Positions 34,101-44,504 of a DNA stretch of 64,000 bases are shown piece by piece (the first letter of the stretch is position 1; each line of letters begins with the position of its first letter). The position numbers and the translations under genes were made by a program. The notes under the pieces were generated by a model that had not been told where the DNA came from, did not search any database, and was given only the letters and a program-made list of their open reading frames with translations. The DNA is from Siderastrea siderea (taxonomy: Eukaryota; Cnidaria; Anthozoa; Scleractinia; Rhizangiidae), in assembly GCA_964030785.1 (NCBI GenBank), contig OZ034968.1, positions 57,701,899 through 57,765,898 of the forward strand. The letters are read 5' to 3'.

Positions 34101-37100
34101 GAGAGGGTATTGAACACTGTAGTCATCGTAGACTGATAGTCTAAGATGAATTTTTAACACTGCCTGACTTAGCAGTACAATGTACAGATATCAGTGTATA
34201 ATTACTTGGGAATGCATAATACCATTCAGTGCATTAATTTTCTTTGTCCTTGTTGGCTACATGTAGATTCAAGCCTTTATGCAAATCATGTTTTCAATGT
34301 GTTTGACCAAGACAGAGATGGAAAAGTTTCATTTGAGGTGAGTCGGAGTAAAGCATTAAATTACAGTGCACGGTGTATATGTATGTGCATGAAAATTTTG
34401 ATATCATCATAAAATGATTTCTTTTTGCAGTTACTGATGTCCAGGCCATTGTCCCTAACAGCCAGCGGCTGGCAGAATTAACTGGCTACTTGGGTCGTTT
34501 GTGCCAGCTACTTTTGTGATATATATATATATATATTTTTTTTTAAGACAAATATTATTATTTTTCCCTTTACTGGCACAGATGCATGAAAATGAAACTT
34601 ATTTCCCTTTGCAGTTTATTGACTTAATAAACAAGTAAAATTGAAAAGTTACGATTACTTTTGGAACTGACATTATTGGAAATTTGTGCTCAAAATCAAA
34701 AGGAATTTCCTATCTGGGGACTTAAAATGTAAGACCCCCCTAGAAGGGATCGCCTTTGACGTTCGATAATCACTATCCGGCTACTTAGAAATTTTTGCCA
34801 GCTACTTGAAAAATTGTGGACAACCCTGGATGTCTGGCAATTATTGGGTTTTCTGTTTCTATACATGTACATGTTCGTGTGCACCATAAATAAAGTTCTA
34901 TGTACAAACTTTTGCACTTGCAACAACAACAACAACAACCATTTTGTTTTGCCAAATTAAATAGAAAAAATTACACTATAAACTAAATTAACTAAAATAG
35001 GCAAAAAACACTACCCAGAATAGAAGTAACTAAACGAGCACCCAAATTAGACAGAATATCCAGATATTACACTGTACATGTGCAGACTTGGAGATCTTAA
35101 TTTGTTATTCATACAGTCACACAATCATATAGTGCTGTATTATTCATGGACTAATGTATGATACTCACAGTAACTGACTTATTTTCAACAGGACTTTGTT
35201 ACCGGACTCTCTGTGTCTCTTTATGGTAGCAGAGAGGAAAAAATGAAGTGGGCATTCCAGTTATATGACCTGGATGGTGATGGACATATAACCAGAGAGG
35301 TATGATGGTGGTTGTACATGTAATATCTATTCAGTTATTCCAATATCATATATGAAATATCACTTCTCTTGTACATGTACATTGTAAGCTTGAATGTGTC
35401 AAGAAACAATAACCAGTAACAAATTTTTTACGAGAATCCACATCCTTAGCAAAGCCATTAACTAAATTGAGAGTTGATGCTGGTCCTGGCTCTGGGCTTA
35501 ACCCTTTAAGGTGATTCCATTCAATTGCATTGCGCATCCTTTCTGCGCATCATTTTTTGCGTGATTAGCGCGCGCACGAGCGTGTGCGCGTTCGGAACTT
35601 GATAGGTTTTCTATGGAAGCTGAGCTGTTCAGAGAAATAAATGGTCGTTTTCTCCTTAATGAACTCGGTGACCCCACTTTTTTATTCTATTTACATGTAT
35701 TTAAGGAAAATACGACTTTACATGATATATTCAACTTTGAAGAACTTTTCATTATTCAATTTTGAAATATTCCAGTTGATTCACTGTTACAGTCAGATTT
35801 TAGGCGTTTCGCTGGAACTGTGCAGACATTCAATTTGCCTATTATTTCAAATTAGTTTCATTGTTACGGCAATTTTAAGACGTTTTACTGTAACATTGTA
35901 CTTCTGTCATAAGAATAATGCTTATATTTCATTGCTACTTATAACTTTGTTGAAGTAATAAGTGTCTCTAGTACAAGGATAGGTTTTTTTAATATTGCTG
36001 TCTAAAGATAGCAAAGTACCTATATACTACAACCCCGTAGCATGAAATCAGCCATGGTGACCCCCACTTTTTATTTTATTTTTTTAATCTACTAGGGGTA
36101 ATTAGTAACTGTGCAAAGTTTCAACAAATTCTCATTACAACTTCTTTTTCGATAGAATCACCTTAAGCCATAATGGTGACTAAAATGAAATTTCTCCTTA
36201 CATTATTACCACTTCTTTATACAATCAAGTTATGAGAATAAAGAGAGTGAACACCTAGGATAAGATGTCTTGATATTTTAGACAAATTCTCCTTACTAGT
36301 TCCATAAGAAATGTATGGAGTACAGTAAGGAGAATATGCATTTTTATATCAGGGCATAAAGGGTTAAAGACCCTGGCCAAATGGATTCAACACTCCATTC
36401 AACATCATTGAATTTTGCAAGTTAAATGTGTTTGGGCAGCCTATCGAATGATGTAAAATGATGCTGACTGGTGTTGAGCAAAGTGCGACAAATTGCTTGA
36501 TGTAACTCTGTAGTGTGCTATCATCTCGTCCAGGGGGAGTAAACTTTTACAAGCCTCAGCCCTGTGGGCTGCCTGAGGCCCATACTTTACTTTACATGTA
36601 TTTTGTGCCCCCTACCCCTATTTAATGTAGAACCTCCCCCCAACCTAACTCCCACTTCCATTAAGCCCTCTTTAGCCCTCCTTTCCTTCGTTATGGTACA
36701 TTGAAGTTGTTCACTAGGAATGCATCCATCCATTTATACACTCGGATGTTTGATGCTGTAGGAGCTGGCAACAGTGGTTCATTCAGTACACTGTATGATG
36801 GGACTTGACTCCCTACCATCATCAACACATGGTGAAGAGATGAGTGTTGAGGAACAGGTCGAGAGACTGTTTGTGGTAAGACAGTACTGTTCGTTGTACT
36901 TGGTTTGCCGTATTTAAACAATAGAGTTCTTCTGTCGAAGGCACTATTGTGTGATAGGTTGCCCGAGGAAATTTGATGTTCACAACAAATATTAGGTTCT
37001 TATATGAAGTTTGAACATCAAATTTCCAAGGGAACCTATCACACATAGGGCCTGGGACAGAGGGACTCTATTGTTTTATTGTACAACGCTAAATTTTGAG

Positions 37101-39723
37101 CGAAAATGCCACAGGCAGGCCTTATGCGCTGATAGGCACCCGCTGAGGAGAGCCACTATCGCGTCACGTGATCGACTTCAACCAATTGGAGCACGCCAAA
37201 ATGTAGCGTGGTACTACATGACTGTATAATCATTGTTAGGGATATCGATTCAGTGTTTAGCACTTACATGTAGGCATCTCACCTAGGCTGACCAAATGTA
37301 CATTATGTGCAAGGTAGGAGGTGTCCTAACTCCATGGGAGAAGAGAAGGCTATTGACGTTTCAGTGTACAGTATAGAGGTTGCAAAATTTAAATCTCCCA
37401 AAGTTTGCATTATTATAATCAGTGCAAGTAATAAATGCATTTGTTTAATGTAGATTGAAAATAACTGAACAAAGCTTTATCATTAATTTACTTATTTTAT
37501 ATTTTGTTAGCTGATGGACACTAACCAAGATGGTGTTATTTCGGAAGAGGAATTCTTAGAAGGCTGTGAAAAGGTCAGAAAAAGTAGATGCTAGGGCTTG
37601 ACAGTGATAGTGAACTTACATGTACTGAAATACTGAAGTTAAATATGGCCACATATGTACTGTAGTGTGCATGGGTTAACGATAATAAGAATATTAACAT
37701 TGTAGAGGATAATGGGTTTTGAGGATCGTGGCAAGTGGTTTGAGCTTTGAGTAACTGTCAACTTATAACTGAACGATACTGTACTTGAACAGCTGTACAC
37801 TGCAGGTGATTCTACCGTGTATACAGTGGAATCACCAGTTGTGGTTAACGCTAGTCGTACAGTTACGTACATGTACATTCACAATTCGTTCTCGGACGTA
37901 GGATTGCATGAAGCAATTATAGGGGTTAGAGACATCCTACAAACATGACGAATGTCCAGCAGTGAAAGCACCTTGTGCTTTTGTCACTATTTTACTTCCC
38001 GGCAAAAGAGCTTTCCTCTGAGCTAACCTACTTACGTGAATATACATTTACATTTTGTCTCAAAATGAAGCTACTTGTGTAAAACGTAAATAGGGATATT
38101 ACATAAACATTGCAGTGATTCAAATTTTATGACAAGATTTAAAAGCTTCATGTACGTGTAACTGTAAAAAAAAGCTGCAGTTAATTAGAGGGAGAATAAG
38201 GTTAGTGTTAACTTAATGCTGTTGACTAGGTTTTGAAGATCAGTATTAAAAATGTAATAGCAAGAATATAACGTTCCTGTAGAGAACGGTTGTCTCCTGC
38301 GGGTAATTTTCTGAGTGGAAAAAACTGAAAATTAAAGTGGTAAGCGGTCGTTTCGCTTATTTGAGCAGTTCGCTAGCGCCTCACTGTACGTAAAATAATT
38401 TTGCTTCACCCCCCCCCCCCCCCCTTCCCCCCTCCAACTTCTCCTATTTCTCAACTCATAGTAGCTTAATTCTAACTGGAAAGAAAATGGCTAGCCTGTT
38501 CCAGGCGTTCAGATAGTGGAGCGCGAGCGAAAAAGAAATCGAGCGAAAGAGCGGAAGAAAAACCAGGGGAGACTGGGGAAGAGGACGTATCTGAACGCCT
38601 GGAACGGGCTAGAAAATGGCTTTTACCCGAATCCTTGCCAGGCTAGAGGAGGAATTAAACGTATTTTCGTTTGGCGCGATTTGCCACGTCTCTTGGTCAT
38701 GAATTGTGAAATAGCTGGAACGTGATTTGCCAAGTAAGCATGAGCGTTGATTTCCGTTATTATTGCCCGTGAAGCGAGTTTTGAGTTTCTAATTTGTCAT
38801 CAATTGTGATTTTGTAGCCAGCAAACGAAGTGTCGTGAAAGGTTATGAATTGGAATAGAAACGCGATGTGGACAGTACCCCACCCCCATCAGACTACGAG
38901 CGTAACTTAAAGTAATCAACGATCGTAATTTCTAAGCAAGCGGAAGCGCAAGAGAACCAGTTGCTGTGTTATCAGTGATAAAATCAGCATGTTTTCAGAT
39001 CCTTCTTAAGTTATACAGAAATTTTTCTACAGTCCAAAAGTGTTTACAAATAGTTTTTGTTTGCATTGGTCAACCAAAATAATGGTCGTACAAAATCCTG
39101 GGTTGGGGTCATCGTCAACGTGATTTTTTTGTGATTGTTTTTGTTTGTTTGATTGTTCGTTTTTCTTTCAAAACAACACCCAATCGAAAACCTTCCTTTG
39201 AGTTGCACATAAATCCACGCGATGACGACAGAAAAAGATCGTTCTACTTCTGGATGTTAAGGTCTCGCATATTGACCGGAGGCGAACTGACTTAAGGCTA
39301 TGGCGAACTGATAGTACAGTAGGCGAAACGACTGCATAAGAAAATCGAAGATCCGTAACCCGGATTCATGGTAATAATTAAAATAAAACGTTCTCTGGTT
39401 AAAACTTGTTTAAAAATCTGTAGACTTCGACAACCGTCCTGTTTTCTATCCGTTGAAGACAACAGGACGGTGGTCGAAAACTTATTTTTAAACAATAAAT
39501 TTTTAACCAGAGCACATTTAATTTCAATTATTGAAACGACTGCAGTTCCTTAAAGTTAAAATTAACAAATGTATCTGTTGATGTACGTTGTAACAAATGT
39601 AGAATTCCCGTTTCTGTGATTCCAAGCTGATAACCTATAATCATCTTCATTAAACTATTGTTAATTATTTTTCAGGATGAGTCAATTAAACAGAGTTTGG
39701 CAATGTTTGACTCCGTTAGGTGA
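31125..39723 (+). CDS. KChIP-type neuronal calcium sensor protein (5' exon not found)
   Basis: Seven exons: 31125-31246, 33333-33402, 34267-34337, 35192-35299, 36762-36875, 37511-37573 and 39676-39723 (stop TGA 39721). They join in frame to about 198 residues. Exon A encodes KFSRQELQRMYRGFKN. EF-hand 1 is the degenerate ECPNG loop typical of the NCS family. EF-hands 2 (DQDRDGKVSFE), 3 (DLDGDGHITRE) and 4 (DTNQDGVISEEE) have full calcium-ligand patterns. The C-terminal EGCEKDESIKQSLAMFD matches the family. Exon sizes of 70, 71, 108 and 63 nt, with a first exon one codon shorter than 125 nt, match those I recall for vertebrate KCNIP genes, so KChIP is preferred over frequenin. KChIPs bind Kv4 channels and tune their gating with calcium. 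The N-terminal exon, which decides membrane anchoring, lies upstream and was not identified. Exon F uses a weak gtcaga donor. At least five of the six introns carry MITE or fold-back sequence. Confidence 0.88.
31269..32314. mobile_element. Putative inverted-repeat transposon in the first KChIP intron
   Basis: The left end contains CTGGGACCC, then GGGTCCGACAAATA and GGGCAAGTG. The right end has their complements in mirror order (CACTTGCCC, TATTTGTCGGACCC, GGGGTCCCAG). The match is interrupted. The interior, about 1 kb, shows an unrecognised minus-strand open frame of 104 codons (31648-31962). Confidence 0.4.
33826..33928 (-). mobile_element. Solo end of the 25024-26219 transposon family, in a KChIP intron
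   Basis: On the minus strand it begins CAGGCCTTCTGACAGGGTG and follows the left 105 bp of the nested element closely, including the GCACAATTCCCAAAACCCCG stretch, then stops. Confidence 0.65.
34518..34536. repeat. (AT)n microsatellite in a KChIP intron
   Basis: Uninterrupted AT dinucleotides followed by a T-tract. A (CAA)n run is at 34921-34938. Confidence 0.8.
35502..36363. mobile_element. TTAA-flanked element in a KChIP intron (outer)
   Basis: Begins CCCTTTAA and ends TAAAGGG, flanked by TTAA at 35498-35501 and 36364-36367. This terminus and target choice are piggyBac-like. It is interrupted by a second TTAA element (35510-36162); its own length is about 205 bp. Confidence 0.55.
35510..36162. 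mobile_element. Second TTAA element nested in the first
   Basis: Inverted termini GGTGATTCCAT and its near-complement ATAGAATCACC, flanked by TTAA at 35506-35509 and 36163-36166. It sits inside the outer element after its first 8 bp. Total 653 bp, no transposase seen. Confidence 0.55.
36919..37073. mobile_element. Hairpin MITE 43 bp after a KChIP exon
   Basis: CAATAGAGTTCTTCTGTC at the left is mirrored by GACAGAGGGACTCTATTG. Inner arms GTGTGATAGGTT and AAATTTGATGTTCA are also mirrored. Total 155 bp. Confidence 0.65.
38491..38612. mobile_element. 122-bp MITE with 7-bp target duplication
   Basis: Termini CTAGCCTGTTCCAGGCGTTC and its near-complement ending GGGCTAG. AAAATGG flanks both sides (38484-38490 and 38613-38619). 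It lies in the last KChIP intron. Confidence 0.7.
39376..39530. repeat. Hairpin repeat just before the last KChIP exon
   Basis: CTCTGGTTAAAA and CGACAACCGTCCTGTT are answered in mirror order by AACAGGACGGTGGTCG and TTTTTAACCAGAG. It ends 145 bp before the final exon. Confidence 0.6.
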
Positions 39724-40187
39724 AGAGATAAAGCAACAACAAAGATGGAAATAACAATATAACATCTTTAAAAATATTATAATTAACGAAACAAAATCTA
39801 TGTTTTATTTCACCATACCGTATTTCTTTATTTAAGTCCCCGGAAGCTTAATTATATTAATGTTTGGCTATGTGGAAATACGGAAGGGTCAAGCCATTAA
39901 GAAACGTAATCGAGTTGTTAGTGATGACAAATGGTTCTACTTCTAGAGTACATTTATGTATTTAAATGATAGAAAATTCAAGAGATGGGAGAGGGCGTAT
40001 TTATTTTGAGATATTTATTAGGTATGTATTTTTTAGATTTTCTGATACAGGTACTTCAGAAGGGGGTGAATGTTAGAGGGAGGAGACAAAGCACCGTATT
40101 TCCTCTGTTTAGCCGCCGAGGGTGGGGCTTTTAAATTTTTGTACATGTGAATGGAGGGGGACTAACGTACGTAAGGAAGGGGACTGA

Positions 40188-40527
40188 AAGGCGTGTTAAC
40201 ACGTGCGATTTTTTATGTAACTTTTGTCGCACTTTTCAATGCAATTTTTGTCGCGCTCGAGCTCGCGATAAAAATCGCAAGTGTAAACAAGCGTAGATTT
40301 CAGTGCGAACTCGGTGCGATTTGTCGCCGCGATATCGCAGTGGTTTCGAACATGTTGAAAACTTGATGCACCTTGGCGGTGATCTTTTGGGAAATTGCAA
40401 TTAACATCGCACTCGAATCGCACAGAAATCCATGAAGTCGCTGCTAGTTTACACTTGTGACAAATTAAAGTTGCATTGGAGAGCGCGACAAAAATTGCAT
40501 CAAAAATTGCATGTGTAAACGGGCCTT
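40188..40527. mobile_element. 340-bp MITE with GTCGC-rich arms
   Basis: Left end AAGGCGTGTTAACACGTGCG, right end TTGCATGTGTAAACGGGCCTT (reverse complement related). Both subterminal regions contain TTTTGTCGCGCTC or its complement. Confidence 0.55.
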
Positions 40528-41655
40528 AATTAAAATTGTTAAAGGAAAGCGGGTTTATTTATTGTCATACTTACGATGGCGCTTATTAGAAGTGGGAGTT
40601 AACAAAGTAAAACAGGTAGATGAAATGCGGTGTTTTTGGTCTTGATCTGTACCTACATTGTTCTGTACGTTTGGGTGTCAGTTGTGGTCGGTGCAGAGAT
40701 AGCAACAACAAAATTATTATTATTATTGCACAATCATGTGCCTTTTTTAGATTGGATGGGAAAATGGCTTTCCTACAAGTGAAACATTTTTTTGAATTGT
40801 TTAATTGGTAAAGCGTTTTTTCAGCGGTTCCAGATTATACGGTGTTTTGGGGTATCTCGATTTTTTTTTATCAACATGGTGTTATTGGCGGATCTTTAGA
40901 ACCAGCTGTCTATGATTTGCTATTTTCATTTTCGTTTTATTTATGATATTTGTCTGATTTTTGTTTAAATAATTTTAACCGAAAAGCGCAGTCAGTACCG
41001 TCGTAAAGTAGTCTTTTTTAGCGAGTGACTTATCTCTTCCATGAAGGTGCATAGACAGCTAATAACTTAACAGGCATTATATGTCTTCTTTTTTAAACGT
41101 TTGATATTTGCCTCAGGAATATTCTTATTTACTGTCGATCATTGATTGCTGGTAGCGCAGAAATATTCAGGAAGGCGCAAACGCCATTCCCGTAGTCATT
41201 TTACAGTACTTGTGATCAAAGGTTTTTAACAGGCGGGTTTTGATTACTTGCAAGAGGGGATAAAGAAAAATGAAGACGGCTCTGTTGGTCGTCGTTTCAA
41301 TGCGGCCGTTTAGTCAGAACAGGGGGGCATCTTTATTTCAAAACCTATAAGTACGGTGTATTTAACATTGGCCACACTTATTTATGACTTTTATTTATAA
41401 TGAAATTAAATGAATTGATGTAAATAGATTGTAATCGTCCCGAGCTAAGAGACATAACTTAGCTTAATGCGACGTATTTGGTTATCGCCGAGGACGACAG
41501 AAGGCCGTTATTTATTGTCCTGGGAAGACATGATAAAAGTAAACGTTTGGACAGAAAGTAGCGTCTATTATATGTCTTTCTTGTAGATGTTACATCACTG
41601 TTATGTGTTTAAGAGCTCCTGCCTCTCCTTCAATCGCATTCATGGAGGTCTGGCT

Positions 41656-41887
41656 CAGTTGTTCAAAGAGTTGATAACTTTACCCAGTGGATAAGTCGCT
41701 CTCCAACGGAGCAATTTTCCTTCAATCAACACATTTAACCAGATTAGTGCAAGGCCACACACTTCATTGTAGATACACACATGCTCTTTTCATAAATCAA
41801 AGGGATAGGAAGAGATTTTCACAAATTTTATATCTGCTGGGTTACGGCTTATCCAGTGGACAAAGTTATCCGCTCTTTGAACAACTG
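41656..41887. mobile_element. 232-bp MITE
   Basis: CAGTTGTTCAAAGAG, GATAACTTT and CCAGTGGATAAG at the left are mirrored in full at the right end (41847-41887). An open frame across it is an artefact of the arms. Confidence 0.65.
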
Positions 41888-42050
41888 GAGTCTAGTTGGT
41901 CTGGGTGATGTCGCCGAAAAGAGCGAAGACTTAGATCAAATTTTACCAATCGACGAAGGTGAATGGTTTTATAACGAGTTTTTGAAAAAATCTAAAAAAA
42001 AAAAATCTATCACATTCATGGAGATTGGCAACACTCACTACAAAGGCGTC

Positions 42051-42506
42051 GCCTATTTCCCTTTCGTAAACGGTCGTTGCCATTTTTGACGGTCGATGCC
42101 ATCATTGGTAACCAAGCCTTTTGTCATGGTAGATGTAATATATGCTCTGGATTAAGTCACAATAAGGTAACAAATACATTTTTAAATAGTCTTAAAAAGA
42201 ACGAAGTTTAAGCCCAAGTTGAATTTACGTTAAAAGTTCTGGAAAGGGCTAGGGTCATCTATTATAGATGTATCAGTTATGAAAGACGGTTAATTATAAT
42301 ATATACTTTAATTTTTCGGAATTGTGGCGGATTGGCGTGGTAGTGTAGTGGTAAGGGAGAGAGATTAGCATAAGAAAGGACCGGGGTTCGAATCTGGGTT
42401 GTGAATGTCTTTCTTTTTAGTAGAAAAACTTTCAATAATAGTTCAAAAATTTTCTAAGTGTCTTAAAAATGGCAACGACCGTTTACGAAAGGGAAAATTG
42501 CAAAGG
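42051..42506. mobile_element. Inverted-repeat element enclosing a tRNA-derived sequence
   Basis: Arms of about 42 bp containing CCCTTTCGTAAACGGTCGTT, GCCATTTTT and AAAGGCGTC occur at 42051-42092 and, inverted, at 42463-42506. The 370 bp between them include the tRNA-like segment at 42325-42410. Confidence 0.5.
42325..42410 (+). repeat. tRNA-derived SINE head with RNA polymerase III boxes
   Basis: A box TAGTGTAGTGG (42341-42351) and B box GGTTCGAATCT (42385-42395), 33 nt apart, match the internal promoter of tRNA genes. The T-stem does not pair, so this is not a working tRNA. It is probably a SINE head or tRNA pseudogene. Confidence 0.55.
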
Positions 42507-42510
42507 CGTC

Positions 42511-44504
42511 TCTTGGTGTACTTTCTATAGAAGCCCTCGTTAAGACTGTACACCTGTCCTTCCGTCTGAATTTCAAATTTGTCCAGTTGCAATTTCTCAG
42601 TTATACATGCACTTAATGTACGTAATGGTTTTGTGTTAAAAATTCAATACAGGACGTTAAATATTACCTGTGTTATCATAAACACATTAGTGTCCTTTGT
42701 TTTCCTCCGGTCGCACTTTCACCGAAGTCGTCTTATCGTGTGTCGTTTCTTCCTTGTTCCCGCAGTTAAAGGGGACATAATAGTTGAAACAGGATGTGAT
42801 TTAAGAGAGAAGCCAGTGAGTGAAAAAGTTGTACACATAACCCAAACACCGCTTTTCACGCCGAGCACTTGGGTTTTTTCAGCAGACTGTTTTAGTGTCC
42901 ATCTATTCAGTATCACACCACCTTTAACCTTAAGTTTTACTTACATTACCTACATTTACGTGAAATCTCAGATACATGTCGTAGAGAGAAAAAAATCGGC
43001 TACAACGTTGAGAAAACAAAAACGGCATGCCCCTTCTCGCAATTCGTCCTGACAGGACTTCCTCCTTGGACTGCATAACGGGGTTTTTGATGGCGACATT
43101 GATGACCTCCCCCTCTTCCTCCCTTCCCCCCCCCCCCCCTTCCCCGAAAAAAGCAAAAAACCAAGGATAAAAAACTGTCCACCCCCTCCCCCTAAAAATT
43201 AAGTGGTCTGTCCCTAAATTTAGCAGGTTATGATCGGGCTCATATTCATCTACGTCTAATTATGGCAGGTGCTAATGGTCGTGTTGATCGAACAAGCGCT
43301 ACGTATAATTCGTTTATTCACTTGTCACCTGCCAAGAACATCATGACATACTGTTATCGTGCAGATACAAATAAAAGATGAGCGTAGCAATGACAACGAA
43401 GCTATTATAGTTTCTCGAGATTTGCATAGAGATTAGCTCTTTTGTGCCAACCGCAAACTGTAAACACAAGCAACTCTTTGCCTTTGAGAATTTTATGGAT
43501 CATCGCAGTACAAAATTTGACTATTGCTACAGTATGGTTGACCCTTGACAAACGTGATTATTCTAAGAAGAAATTGAGAGATGGTTGAACTGACAGAAAT
43601 GACCAATAGAATATTGTACCTTTTGAGAGTTTTAAATAAAACAGCATAGCCAAAATGTCATAGTTCGTATTGGAATAATCGATCGAATGAGATGTCCATT
43701 TGACGTTCCCATTTCGCGTGACAATACGATTGTAGCAAAACATACAATGTCAATTTTTGCGCTTCTGATTGGTGCAAAAAACATTTCATATGCGTTTGTT
43801 CAAACGGGTCGATATTTTACGGGGTTGTATTTGCTCTAAATGACGCAAGTATATTGTGGTTGTTTCTTTCGGCTGCCTAATTGGTAACCTGAGTTTGCCG
43901 TTTCAATTTCTTTATTCATTTCCAAATGCACTACTTCCGCTAGATAGCCAAAAAACAAGAGGTTTTTACTCAAGGCAGTGGTTTTCGTGCAAAAAGGATA
44001 AATGGTGTTCCTATTAAGTGATGGTAGACTTGTTTTGATGCCAATTCAAACAAACTCGACAAATAAACAGTACATTGGGGCCTCCTGATTTGCGTCTCAC
44101 ACGTTTGAAATATTTAAGTAACTGCCAGTGCCCTCTTGTAACCCATCGACGCTGTAATACTTTGCGTTTTTAATTGATGTGATTAGTTACGAAAACGTGC
44201 AAGAGGGAGCAATGACTATTCATAACGCTGCGATATTTTTGTTGGCCAATTTAGCCGTCAGTCACAATTCGCTCTTAATTCTTTTTCACTTGCATATTTT
44301 TGGAACGCTGTTTAATTAAGCTGGTGTGAAATACTGTTGACCTTTTTCCTGAACACACATCTCGCGATCCGTTTTTTTCAGCGGCCAAATCAGCAAGGTA
44401 TACTACGTATGGCCGACGCTTTCCTCAGCCGCAATCAAGATCGCTGACCATCAACTATCTTCCAGCGTCAACAAGAACGAACAGGACGGATTATCCAGCG
44501 CACA
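42511..44504. other. Non-genic region upstream of the class C receptor
   Basis: No gene is recognised. There is a C-tract near 43127-43142. Open frames at 42579-43052 and around 43000 have no coding features. The last 300 bp probably hold the receptor promoter, but I see no clear TATA box. Confidence 0.45.

Noticed and set aside
42330..42410. Functional tRNA gene
   Set aside because: A and B boxes are good, but the T-stem does not pair and there is no acceptor stem, so it was called a tRNA-derived SINE head.
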